Positions 56,806 to 64,000 of a DNA stretch of 64,000 nt are shown piece after piece. The stretch is taken from NCBI RefSeq assembly GCF_900141745.1, contig NZ_FSRM01000001.1, forward strand, positions 1,612,001 through 1,676,000, written 5' to 3'. Within the stretch, counting starts at the first letter, position 1; every line of letters starts with the position of its first letter. The position numbers and the translations under genes are program-made. The notes beneath the pieces were generated by a model. That model was given only the letters and a program-made list of their open reading frames with translations, did no database searches and had not been told where the DNA came from. Source of the DNA: Paraburkholderia phenazinium (lineage in GTDB: Bacteria; Pseudomonadota; Gammaproteobacteria; Burkholderiales; Burkholderiaceae).

Positions 56806-59800
56806 ATGGCGTTTAGAGGATTGTTTATCGGGATTGACCGATATCGCTCTCAATACATCGACTGGCTTTCGTGCTCTGCACGCGACGCCCGCGCACTGGA
56901 CGCATTGTTTTCGGACAACCTAGGCGGCGACGCTGTCCTCCTAGTTGACGAAGATGCGACTCGGGCCCAGATAGAGTCCGAATTTTTGGCTCTTCGAGAG
57001 ACATCCGTTGATGACGTTGTGGTGATAACTTACTCCGGGCACGGTACGGAGACCCATCAGCTCGTCGCCTACGATACGGACGTCGCTGACTTGGCCGGAA
57101 CGACGATTTCCCTTCAATGGATTGCCGACCGGTTCTCCGAGATTCCCGCTCGTCGACTAATACTTTTTCTTGACTGCTGTTTCGCGGGAGGAATTGGTGC
57201 AAAAGTGTTGCAGGTCGCGGAGGTCTCGCGAGACATGTCGTCCGCCGAAGCAAGGCTCGAGCGGATATCCGGACAGGGACGACTCATTGTCACTGCGTCT
57301 GGTGCAAATGAACCGGCGTGGGAGAACCGTCGACTGAGGCACGGTGTTTTCACTCACTATCTGCTGGAAGCATTGCAGGGCACGCCTGAAAGTGCGTCAG
57401 GCGGACGGGTGAGCGTCTATCAGCTAATTGAGTACGTCGTTCGACGAGTGGTTGACCACACGGCAAATTCGGACGAACCTCAGAATCCGGCAATGCGGGG
57501 AACCATAGACGGCGAGTTTTCATGGCCCATTTTCCAAGCTGGCGGCCTATATCGCTCGGCATTCCCCGAGCTTGCCGGCGCAATCGCCACATCCGACGTA
57601 TCGTCATTAAGGCATTTTGGTTTTCCAGCAGAGATGGTTGAGGCTTGGGCAAGCGCCATTCCGTCCCTCAACGAACTGCAGATATCCGCCATCAATGAAT
57701 ATGGCGTGCTGCGCGGCGAGAATCTGCTGGTATCAGCGCCAACATCCTCCGGAAAGACGATGATTGGTGAGCTCGCATCCCTGAACTCGATACTTAGCAG
57801 AGGTCGCGCTGCCTTCCTGTTTCCGCTGAAGGCGCTCGTAGCCGACAAACTGGCGCACTTCACCGAAGTCTACGGTCGCCTTGGCGTCCGTACCATCGAA
57901 GCGACTGGCGAGACTGACGACCTACGCCCCCTACTCAAAGGTCAATATGATGTCGCGTTGTTGACGTATGAGAAGTTCACGTCGATTTGCGTCACGTTCC
58001 CTCACGTACTGCGACAGCTGGATGTAATAGTTGTCGACGAAACACAAATGATTGCGGACGAGTCTCGGGGAGCAAACCTTGAATTCATGCTGACGCTTTT
58101 TCGCGCGCGACAGAGCGGTGGCGCTACCCCGCAATTGATTGCACTGTCGGCCGTTATTGGAGAGACAAATGGTTTTGAGCGTTGGCTCGGAGGACGCCTT
58201 CTCAGGAAAACCGAGCGGCCAGTCCCGCTAGACGAGGGCATCCTCTACCGCGATGGGACCTTCCGCTATATACAAGGGGAATCGGGTCGGGAAACGGTCC
58301 AACAGCACTTCGTTCTTCCGGCGTTTGGGAAGGGCAGCAGTCAAGACCTCATCATTCCGCTAGTACGAAAGCTAGTAGAGGCCGGGGAGCAGGTCATTGT
58401 GTTTCGTGAGCAAAAGGGTGAAACGCGCGGGTGCGCAAAGTATCTCGCGGCCGCGCTGCAACTGCCATCCGCCCCGGCTGCTCTCTCCCAGTTGCCTTCG
58501 ACCGATGCATCACTGGCGTCTGGTGACCTGAAACTCACCTTGGAAGGTGGGGTAGCGTTTCACAATGCCGACCTTCAACGCGAAGAGCGCGCGGTTGTGG
58601 AGCAACACTTTCGGGCAGCGGACGCCACGATACGGGTTATTGTCGCCACAACCACATTGGCGATGGGCATAAACACGCCCGCTTCGTCGGTCGTAGTAGT
58701 TGGGTTGACGCATCCGATTGACAAGCCTTATACGGTTGCGGAATACAAAAACCTTTGTGGACGAGCAGGACGGCTGGGGTTCTCTGAACACGGCAAATCG
58801 CTTTTGATTGCGACGAATCCGGGCACGGAAACGGTTTACTGGAACAACTACGTCTTGGGTACGCCTGAAGACCTGCGGTCGAGGTTCTTCGACAGCTCGA
58901 CCGACCCTCGCACGCTTATTTGCAGATTGATGACTGCGACACAGCGATGGACGCAAGCTGGATTCACCGCCGAGCAACTGGCGACGTTTCTTGAGAGCAG
59001 TTTCGGCGCGTACATCGCGAGAACGCGCGAAGATAGCTGGAAGCTTAGCCACAGTGGGCTCATCGAGTCCATCAGTTCGCTCGAACGGCATGGCCTCATC
59101 GAACGAAATGAGGCTGCGAAACTGCAACTGACGGACATCGGGAAAGTTGTCGGCGAGACTGGTATCCAGGTCGCATCAGCGATATCTATAGTGGAGTGTT
59201 TACGTCAAGTTCTGGCTGACCAGGTTACTGACCCCACCCTACTCACCGTTGTTCAACTTGCACAAGAACTCGACGAATCGTATATCCCGATAAATTCGTC
59301 GAGTACGCTCAAGGAGCCGCAGCATTGGTATTTCCAACTCCGGCAACAGCATGTTCCCGCCTCGGTACTTACTAGGCTTCGCGAAAGTGCCGGCGACACC
59401 AAGCGTGCGACACAACGCGCGAAACGTGCCGTCGCCTGCTTGCTATATATATCAGGCATGCCGATGCAAGCAATCGAAAAGACGCTCCGTCAATTCGGCG
59501 GAAGCTTCGACGGCTTGGCCGGGCCCGTTCGTTCGGTCGCGTCACGTACCTGCGACTTCCTTACTGCGACGGGGCGATTTTCAAACATCTTGCACCCGGC
59601 CATTGACCTGGACAAGCGCCTCGAACGGCTTTCCACACGTCTCACTCTCGGTGTGACGGCCGCCATTGCCGACTTGGCTGCTTACACAGGTGGAACCCTG
59701 ACCCGTGGCGACTATGCGCAGCTTGAGTCATCCGGCTTCGTCACTGGAAGCGCAGTGATAGTCGCCTCCGATATTGAGCTCGCGAGATGCGTTTCGGGGT

Positions 59801-59904
59801 CGGCTGAGAAGGTGCAAGCCATTCGGTCGGGCGCCGAGGCGATGCTGAGAGAAGCCGAAGATGTAGAGGCACAGGCTATCGAAATTCCGGTCTACAAAGG
59901 ATGA
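56806..59904 (+). CDS. Caspase-like protease fused to Ski2/Hel308-type helicase
   Basis: 1032 residues, RBS GGGAGAAG. Residues ~1-250 are a C14 caspase/metacaspase: GLFIGIDRY, catalytic His79 in YSGHGTETHQL, and catalytic Cys125 in FLDCCFAGG, with TASGANEPAWENRRLRHGVFTHYLLEAL closing the fold. From ~285 onward is an SF2 helicase: Walker A APTSSGKT (311-318), LKALVADKLAHF, VVDETQMI (410-416), SAV (448-450), IVATTTLAMGINTPA and GRAGRLGF (652-659). C-terminal helical domains follow to 1032. A nucleic-acid-driven motor on the same chain as a protease suggests a sensor that releases proteolysis on detecting foreign DNA or stalled forks. It is 30 nt after the BrxHI-like gene. Confidence 0.9.
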   Translation: MAFRGLFIGIDRYRSQYIDWLSCSARDARALDALFSDNLGGDAVLLVDEDATRAQIESEFLALRETSVDDVVVITYSGHGTETHQLVAYDTDVADLAGTTISLQWIADRFSEIPARRLILFLDCCFAGGIGAKVLQVAEVSRDMSSAEARLERISGQGRLIVTASGANEPAWENRRLRHGVFTHYLLEALQGTPESASGGRVSVYQLIEYVVRRVVDHTANSDEPQNPAMRGTIDGEFSWPIFQAGGLYRSAFPELAGAIATSDVSSLRHFGFPAEMVEAWASAIPSLNELQISAINEYGVLRGENLLVSAPTSSGKTMIGELASLNSILSRGRAAFLFPLKALVADKLAHFTEVYGRLGVRTIEATGETDDLRPLLKGQYDVALLTYEKFTSICVTFPHVLRQLDVIVVDETQMIADESRGANLEFMLTLFRARQSGGATPQLIALSAVIGETNGFERWLGGRLLRKTERPVPLDEGILYRDGTFRYIQGESGRETVQQHFVLPAFGKGSSQDLIIPLVRKLVEAGEQVIVFREQKGETRGCAKYLAAALQLPSAPAALSQLPSTDASLASGDLKLTLEGGVAFHNADLQREERAVVEQHFRAADATIRVIVATTTLAMGINTPASSVVVVGLTHPIDKPYTVAEYKNLCGRAGRLGFSEHGKSLLIATNPGTETVYWNNYVLGTPEDLRSRFFDSSTDPRTLICRLMTATQRWTQAGFTAEQLATFLESSFGAYIARTREDSWKLSHSGLIESISSLERHGLIERNEAAKLQLTDIGKVVGETGIQVASAISIVECLRQVLADQVTDPTLLTVVQLAQELDESYIPINSSSTLKEPQHWYFQLRQQHVPASVLTRLRESAGDTKRATQRAKRAVACLLYISGMPMQAIEKTLRQFGGSFDGLAGPVRSVASRTCDFLTATGRFSNILHPAIDLDKRLERLSTRLTLGVTAAIADLAAYTGGTLTRGDYAQLESSGFVTGSAVIVASDIELARCVSGSAEKVQAIRSGAEAMLREAEDVEAQAIEIPVYKG

Positions 59905-59985
59905 GGTGAAGCACGGAATCAACACCCTTGTCGCCTCAAAATCGCGATAAGGCATCTAACTAATAGGCAACAACAAGATACGTTC

Positions 59986-60825
59986 ATGGACTATGAATCG
60001 CTGCGGGTCGGTGAAATTGACCCCGAATTGAACAAGGTAGTAACGAAGATGGTCATCCAACATTGCGATTTCGTCGTTTATCTCGATGAGGAACTCAACA
60101 CACAGTGGCATGTTCGTGAACGAGAGGACCCCGTTCATTTCGGAAAAGTTCTGAACGCGGTCGCGGCAGTGGAACTTCGCTCTGACTTCTTGCGTGGCGA
60201 TGCACAGCTATTCACTCGTGTTCGTTTGTTGGCGGGGGAAGCTCTCGCTCGTATCATTGATGACCGCGACGAAGACGCCGCGATGAGCGCAATCCAACAT
60301 GCTGAAGTGATAATTGCCAAACGAAATGCTGAACTTTCGCGACACTGGTACTACATAGCTGCGCAAAAGTTGGTCTTTGGGTGCATCGTTTTCGCTGTAT
60401 TCGCTTGGGTAACACGCAATTATCTACCGTGGGACGCGCTGCTAGGACACACCGCGTATCAGTTTATATTCTGCGCGGTGGCTGGCGCCGTTGGCGCGCT
60501 GATTTCGATAATCACTCGCAGCCATAGCATTGAGCTTGATGCTATGTCGGGCGAACTGGCACATCAAATCGAATCCCGCGCACGTATTGTTACTGGCATG
60601 GTTGCCGCGTTAGCATTTGGTCTGGCAACCAAGCTTGGCTGGCTATCTCTGTTTCACGGCAACCCAGGTTCAGTTCAGTTTCTGGTTTTGCTTGGACTGG
60701 CCTGCGGCGCAAGCGAACGCGCGGTTCCAAACTTTCTCAGTCGGTTCGACCCCGCCGGTGAACGGCAGCATGCTACCTCGAAGCAGCATGAGAAGGACGA
60801 TAAATCCGTTAAGCCTTCAACCTGA
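59986..60825 (+). CDS. Multi-span membrane protein of unknown family
   Basis: 279 residues, no clear Shine-Dalgarno at ATG 59986. Residues ~1-115 are soluble and mixed alpha/beta, with a helical stretch (RVRLLAGEALARIIDDRDEDAAMSAIQHAEVIIAKRN). Four hydrophobic segments follow (about 125-140, 158-176, 203-220, 228-242). The C-terminus is charged and probably cytoplasmic (RQHATSKQHEKDDKSVK). No known domain was recognised. It sits between two protease-like genes on the same strand, which makes it a candidate membrane effector or protease substrate; this is inference from context. Confidence 0.7.
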   Translation: MDYESLRVGEIDPELNKVVTKMVIQHCDFVVYLDEELNTQWHVREREDPVHFGKVLNAVAAVELRSDFLRGDAQLFTRVRLLAGEALARIIDDRDEDAAMSAIQHAEVIIAKRNAELSRHWYYIAAQKLVFGCIVFAVFAWVTRNYLPWDALLGHTAYQFIFCAVAGAVGALISIITRSHSIELDAMSGELAHQIESRARIVTGMVAALAFGLATKLGWLSLFHGNPGSVQFLVLLGLACGASERAVPNFLSRFDPAGERQHATSKQHEKDDKSVKPST

Positions 60826-60849
60826 ATTCTTCAATGCGGGGAGGAAGGA

Positions 60850-61518
60850 ATGTGCCCTCCATTAAATAAGCCGCCAAAGATTCTCGATAGAACCGCCGCT
60901 ATGAAAACGAGCCCCGATTTGTTCAATATGGAAAGCTTGAGCTTCGATGACGAAAGACATGGACGCGCCGAAGGGGGCTTCTTGGCTCATGTGTTGAGGC
61001 ACAGCAATAGAAGGCACAAGTATTTTTATTTTCGTACAGCGATTGAGCTACGTGCGATAGCCGAAAAGTTTGGGCGAAGTAACTACCGCTACCTCCACCT
61101 CTCATGTCACGCTGATGTGGAGGGCATATCGACAACCCTTGATTCGCTTAGCTATCAAGAACTTGCTGAGGCGCTTCGACCGTACCTGCGTGGTAAAAGA
61201 GTATTTTTCTCCGCCTGTGGCGCAGCTAATCAACAGAGTGCTGACGCATTGATGACCGCGACAGGTTGTTTGTCAGTCATGGGACCGTCCGAGGACATAC
61301 GTTTCGATGATAACGCGATAGTCTGGGCATCGTTCTACCATCGCATTTTTCGACTGCCCGACAACGAGACTGAAGAACACGTGGTAGCTATGAAGCGTCA
61401 GCAACTTATCGACACCGCTTCAAGGCTCGCACAGTTCTACCATGTGCCGTTCAGGTTTTTCTATCGGGACAATTTCGGTCGCGTCCAGTCACGTGTGTTT
61501 TCGAAAAGAGTGCTTTAG
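60850..61518 (+). CDS. CHAT/caspase-like cysteine protease, compact
   Basis: 222 residues, ATG 60850 preceded by GGGGAGGAAGG; a second ATG at 60901 is possible. The pattern YRYLHLSCHADVEG (His87) followed after ~30 residues by KRVFFSACGAANQQSADAL (Cys123) is the His-Cys dyad of CHAT-type clan CD proteases (HfatHG ... lsACes). SVMGPSEDIRFDDNAIVWASFYHRIF corresponds to the strand-helix after the Cys (vigt.w.v.D.aa..f...FY). It follows the membrane-protein gene by 24 nt, so the two are probably co-expressed. The assignment rests on motif order, not on overall similarity. Confidence 0.72.
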   Translation: MCPPLNKPPKILDRTAAMKTSPDLFNMESLSFDDERHGRAEGGFLAHVLRHSNRRHKYFYFRTAIELRAIAEKFGRSNYRYLHLSCHADVEGISTTLDSLSYQELAEALRPYLRGKRVFFSACGAANQQSADALMTATGCLSVMGPSEDIRFDDNAIVWASFYHRIFRLPDNETEEHVVAMKRQQLIDTASRLAQFYHVPFRFFYRDNFGRVQSRVFSKRVL

Positions 61519-61647
61519 CCGGTTAGCGAACGCTGTACCTTAGAGTGTCCACTGTTTCTTTGAGGAGTTCCCGCGCATTCATCACGCATAGAATGCGGAA
61601 TGTTTGCGTACGGCTCGGTACCCCAAAGGAGGTCTTTTGTAGACTTA

Positions 61648-61677
61648 CGCACAGAAAACGCACGCACAGAAAACGCA
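61648..61677 (+). repeat. Two tandem 15-bp repeats CGCACAGAAAACGCA
   Basis: Exact duplication at 61648-61662 and 61663-61677 in the 205-nt gap between the CHAT-like gene and the small Gly-starting gene, ~47 nt before that start codon. The gap otherwise contains no ORF of note. It could hold the promoter of the second module; the repeats may be operator sites or chance slippage. Confidence 0.6.
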
Positions 61678-61723
61678 CGTATACCGCAGGAAAAAACTTC
61701 ATCAACCATTCGACGAGGGAATT

Positions 61724-62110
61724 ATGGGAAGCTCAGGCTCGGGCTCGTTTTCGGACTATCCAGGAACAAAGGCCAAGGAAGTCGAGGGAGACGGAACTGG
61801 CATGGCAGGCGGTGCGAGCGGCGTTGACAGATGCAAGCAGGCGTTCCACGCGCTGCTGGAGGACGTCGGAAACAGCGACTTCTATTCGCAATTCGGGAAT
61901 GTTCCTGCTGTTGGCGACCAGTTGGGCATTGCCTTCGACAAGAAGCGCATCTTCGCAGTCGACGTGAACGGCGTTAAGGTAGGAGCACTTCCCACGTCGT
62001 TCAATTATCTCGCGGCATGCCTGGCGAGCGACGTGACTTATGTTGGAGTGGTGAGTTCGTCCGCAGTCGTGCCCGTCCCCACCGTAGAGGCTGACTTCGT
62101 TCCGCAATAG
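61724..62110 (+). CDS. Small protein with conserved-looking Gly-Ser N-terminus (QatB-like position)
   Basis: 128 residues, RBS GAGGGA. The N-terminus MGSSGSGSFSDYPGTKAKE is followed by a Gly-rich linker, then a compact domain: RCKQAFHALLEDVGNSDFY, PAVGDQLGIAF, FAVDVNGVKVGALPTSFNYLAACLASDVTYVGVV, PVPTVEADFVP. Removal of Met would expose Gly. Small proteins starting MGxS are encoded next to QueC-like enzymes in QatABCD loci as far as I recall, and QueC-like Cap9 of type IV CBASS is reported to attach a deazaguanine to an N-terminal Gly. That this protein is such an acceptor is inference. It is followed 2 nt later by the kinase-transferase gene. Confidence 0.75.
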   Translation: MGSSGSGSFSDYPGTKAKEVEGDGTGMAGGASGVDRCKQAFHALLEDVGNSDFYSQFGNVPAVGDQLGIAFDKKRIFAVDVNGVKVGALPTSFNYLAACLASDVTYVGVVSSSAVVPVPTVEADFVPQ

Positions 62111-62112
62111 CC

Positions 62113-63444
62113 ATGACTCGAACAGACGCAGTTCTGATTGTTGGGGAGCTTGTTGTCGACTTTACGCTTGCTCAACATGGTGCAAAGTGCAAGCTTCGTT
62201 TGGGTGGGGTAGGCCACGCTGCGCGGGGACTCTGGGCTGCAGGGCTCGACTACGCCGTTGCAGCGTTCTGTCCGCAGTATCTCGTCGACGAAGCGAAGAG
62301 CTATCTGGCGAAGTGCGGGTGCAAAGAGTTCATCTGGCTCGGCGATGTCGTAGGCGCCCCGAACGTCATCCTCATCGGTGACGCGACGGAGGTTTCGCAT
62401 CAAGGCTACGAAGACTTGATGCGCAACACCAAGGTAGTGAAATTCCACGACCCGCTGCCGAGCCTCGATGCTTACCAGAAGGTCGTCGTCTTCCCTGGCC
62501 GTTTCGATATCAGTGCTCTCTCCGGCGCATTTTCGAAGGACGCAAGGTTCTCGTTCGACGTCGCGTATGACCTCGAGGACCTGTCGTCGCTCATGACGTT
62601 TAACGGGCGCGTACAGGCAGTCATCATCTCGACGTCGTCTTCGCTGTTCGATGCGCTCGGCAGGTTCGACGTTGATGGGTTAATAGATGCGGTGAAGACG
62701 TTGTCGCCGGAGGTGTTTCTGCTCAAGGAGAATCGTGGAGGCAGCCGGCTCTTCGATTTGCGCGATGGCGGCGTCGAAGAAATCCCAGCAACGCTAGGTA
62801 AGACTGTCAACTCTGTCGGCGTGGGCGACGTCTATTCCTCTGTGATGGTGGGCCTCTCTCACATGGGATGGACGGAGGCGGCATGGCGTGGATGCCAGGC
62901 TGCGACGGTGTACTCACAGTCGACGTTTCCTGACGACATCAAGCGCGATGTGGAGCGCGGGTTCCGGCTTTCGTTGGATGTGCTGCAAGCGCTGGGCGGG
63001 ACCATGCTTCCGTGGCACGACCGACCGCGTTACTCCATCTACCTTGCCGGCCCGGACGTCTCGTACGTCGAGAAGCAGGAACTCGACCGTGCTGTGGATA
63101 GCCTCACGTATCACAACTTCAGAGTGCGGCGTCCTATCCTGGAGAACGGCGAGTTGAAGCGGCCCGCGAGCCAGGGCGACCTGCGCCGCACGTATCTCAT
63201 GGACTGTCAACTGCTGAAGGAATGCGATGCGGTCTTCGCAGTTCCTCTCGACCGTGACGCTGGCACGCTCGTCGAAATCGGCATGGCAATCGAGATGGGC
63301 AAGCCGGTCATCACCTACGACCCACGGCAGGAAAACGAGAACACGATGGTCGTCGTCGGAAGTTCGGTATACTCCGCCGACCTCGACGCGTGCCTCAACG
63401 GTACGTTCGACACGCTTGCCAAATTGAGGGCCGAATCGCAATGA
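62113..63444 (+). CDS. PfkB-type kinase fused to nucleoside 2-deoxyribosyltransferase
   Basis: 443 residues. Residues ~1-295 are a ribokinase-fold sugar/nucleoside kinase: GGVGHAARGLWAAG (31-44) and the catalytic NSVGVGDVYSSVMVG (233-247, Asp239). Residues ~306-443 are a nucleoside 2-deoxyribosyltransferase: YSIYLAGPDVS, ECDAVFAVPLDRDAGTLVEIGMAIEMGKPVITYDPR with the acid Asp372 region and nucleophile Glu388 in GTLVEIG. The first domain could phosphorylate a nucleoside and the second break or exchange its glycosidic bond. Both active sites look intact. Its stop overlaps the QueC-like start by 4 nt (ATGA), so they work in one pathway. Confidence 0.87.
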   Translation: MTRTDAVLIVGELVVDFTLAQHGAKCKLRLGGVGHAARGLWAAGLDYAVAAFCPQYLVDEAKSYLAKCGCKEFIWLGDVVGAPNVILIGDATEVSHQGYEDLMRNTKVVKFHDPLPSLDAYQKVVVFPGRFDISALSGAFSKDARFSFDVAYDLEDLSSLMTFNGRVQAVIISTSSSLFDALGRFDVDGLIDAVKTLSPEVFLLKENRGGSRLFDLRDGGVEEIPATLGKTVNSVGVGDVYSSVMVGLSHMGWTEAAWRGCQAATVYSQSTFPDDIKRDVERGFRLSLDVLQALGGTMLPWHDRPRYSIYLAGPDVSYVEKQELDRAVDSLTYHNFRVRRPILENGELKRPASQGDLRRTYLMDCQLLKECDAVFAVPLDRDAGTLVEIGMAIEMGKPVITYDPRQENENTMVVVGSSVYSADLDACLNGTFDTLAKLRAESQ

Positions 63445-64000
63445 AAAGAGCGCTTCTTCTGGCCTCTGGCGGCCTGGACTCAACGACAGTTGGATATCAG
63501 CTTGCGGCAACCGGCGCTGATGTCGTACCAATCTTTTTTGACTACGGGCAACATTGCGTAGAAGTCGAGTGGAGTCGCGTCAACGAAGTCTTGCCTGCCG
63601 ATATGCAGCGGCCTGAGCGGTTCGACATCTCGGACATATTCAGAGGCTCGCAGTCGCGCTTAATCCGCGAGGCTGACCTCTGGACTGAAGAGGTCAAGGA
63701 CGACGACTTGTACATCCCGTACCGAACGTTGCTGTTTTTCGCCGTTGCAGCGGCGCGTGCACAGACCGTCGGTATCCTGGATGTCTATACTGGCTTCATC
63801 AACAGCAACCACGCCAAAGAAATTGACTGCACTACCGCGTTTATGAACAGCCTCGACGGACTCACATCGACCATTGGTCCCGTTCGCTTCCACTCTCCGT
63901 TCCGCTACTCGTCCAAGGCCGACGTGGCCCGGGCGGCTGCGGAGCTTGGCGTGCCTATCGGCCGTACCTACTCGTGTCAGGCGTCCGCACAGTTTCCGTG
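63441..64000 (+). CDS. QueC-like PP-loop enzyme (partial, cut by window end)
   Basis: 186 residues are visible. The PP-loop ATP pyrophosphatase motif is ASGGLDSTTVGYQL (9-16 core), then PIFFDYGQHCVEVEW, YIPYRTLLFFAVAAARA, HSPFRYSSKADVARAAAELGVPIGRTYSCQASAQFP, at which point the window ends in what should be the CGxCxxC zinc motif. Compared with housekeeping QueC (VPGRN; DYSGYPDCR), the substrate-contact segments are changed to YIPYRT and NSNHAKEIDCTTAF. It is therefore a paralogue of 7-cyano-7-deazaguanine synthase, probably acting on a different acceptor than ammonia or a free base. Confidence 0.85.
   Translation, partial: MKRALLLASGGLDSTTVGYQLAATGADVVPIFFDYGQHCVEVEWSRVNEVLPADMQRPERFDISDIFRGSQSRLIREADLWTEEVKDDDLYIPYRTLLFFAVAAARAQTVGILDVYTGFINSNHAKEIDCTTAFMNSLDGLTSTIGPVRFHSPFRYSSKADVARAAAELGVPIGRTYSCQASAQFP

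Larger units (their letters stand above)
40401..64000 (+). mobile_element. Genomic island with Tn554-like recombinase trio (left end to window edge)
   Basis: The left border is fixed near 40400 by interruption of the radical SAM frame. The first ~180 nt are AT-rich with an inverted ACTATA/TATAGT pair around 40434-40472 and no gene. Four overlapping genes for site-specific recombination follow immediately (40585-46390), then defence-type cargo. The recombinase segment is visibly AT-richer than the chromosome to the left; cargo composition is intermediate. The right border is not in the window. Confidence 0.85.

Noticed and set aside
63441..64000. Housekeeping queC for queuosine
   Set aside because: Key QueC motifs differ, no queD/queE/queF is adjacent, and the gene overlaps a deoxyribosyltransferase fusion within a mobile island.

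Overview
The window is a chromosomal segment of a high-GC betaproteobacterium of the Burkholderia/Paraburkholderia type. The evidence is the linked order gyrA, ompA (opposite strand), serC-pheA-hisC-tyrA-aroA-cmk-rpsA-ihfB-lapA-lapB-ugd-hldE(I)-hldD-comEA-cysM, the tmRNA tag ANDDTFALAA, and GyrA with Thr at the position equivalent to E. coli Ser83. Two parts of the window are accessory: the left edge (about 1-3.8 kb) and everything right of about 40.40 kb.

Positions 1-3788 hold an export operon: the end of an HlyD-type adaptor, a peptidase-C39 ABC transporter and a TolC-like outer-membrane protein. This is the gene set used to export double-glycine-leader peptides. It sits just beyond the 3' end of ssrA (3871-4240, minus strand).

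Positions 4.3-40.4 kb are ordinary core genome. They contain gph and ubiG, ompA, gyrA, and a DUF2059 protein. The serine/aromatic/histidine supraoperon runs into cmk, rpsA and ihfB. LPS assembly and precursor genes follow (lapA, lapB, ugd, hldE kinase domain, hldD), then comEA, cysM and mltB. After these come an acetylpolyamine/HDAC-type deacetylase, a crotonase, a lysophospholipase-like hydrolase, metNIQ, etfBA with an acyl-CoA dehydrogenase, and the divergent dadA / lrp-type regulator pair. Several intrinsic terminators separate these units.

At about 40,400 a PA0069-family radical SAM gene, preceded by a textbook LexA box, is cut exactly inside its [4Fe-4S] cysteine motif by a mobile island that runs off the right edge (at least 23.6 kb). 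The island starts with three consecutive overlapping tyrosine-recombinase genes and a small coiled-coil protein (Tn554-like / recombinase-in-trio organisation). Next come an apparently frameshifted Ntn-hydrolase-like gene and a GmrSD-type DUF262-HNH nuclease, both on the minus strand. A 1.3 kb non-coding stretch rich in inverted repeats follows.

The rest is a long co-directional gene cluster: a TerB_N/TerB/TerB_C membrane-anchored protein, a BrxD-like ATPase, an Lhr/BrxHI-like helicase, a 1032-residue caspase-helicase fusion, a multi-span membrane protein and a CHAT-like Cys protease. It ends with a second module: a small protein with a Gly-Ser-rich N-terminus, a PfkB kinase fused to a nucleoside 2-deoxyribosyltransferase, and a divergent QueC-like enzyme cut by the window edge. 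The TerB-BrxD-BrxHI-caspase/helicase-CHAT block and the QueC-like/deoxyribosyltransferase block look like one composite, or two adjacent, anti-phage systems. They are the part of the window most likely to contain undescribed biology.
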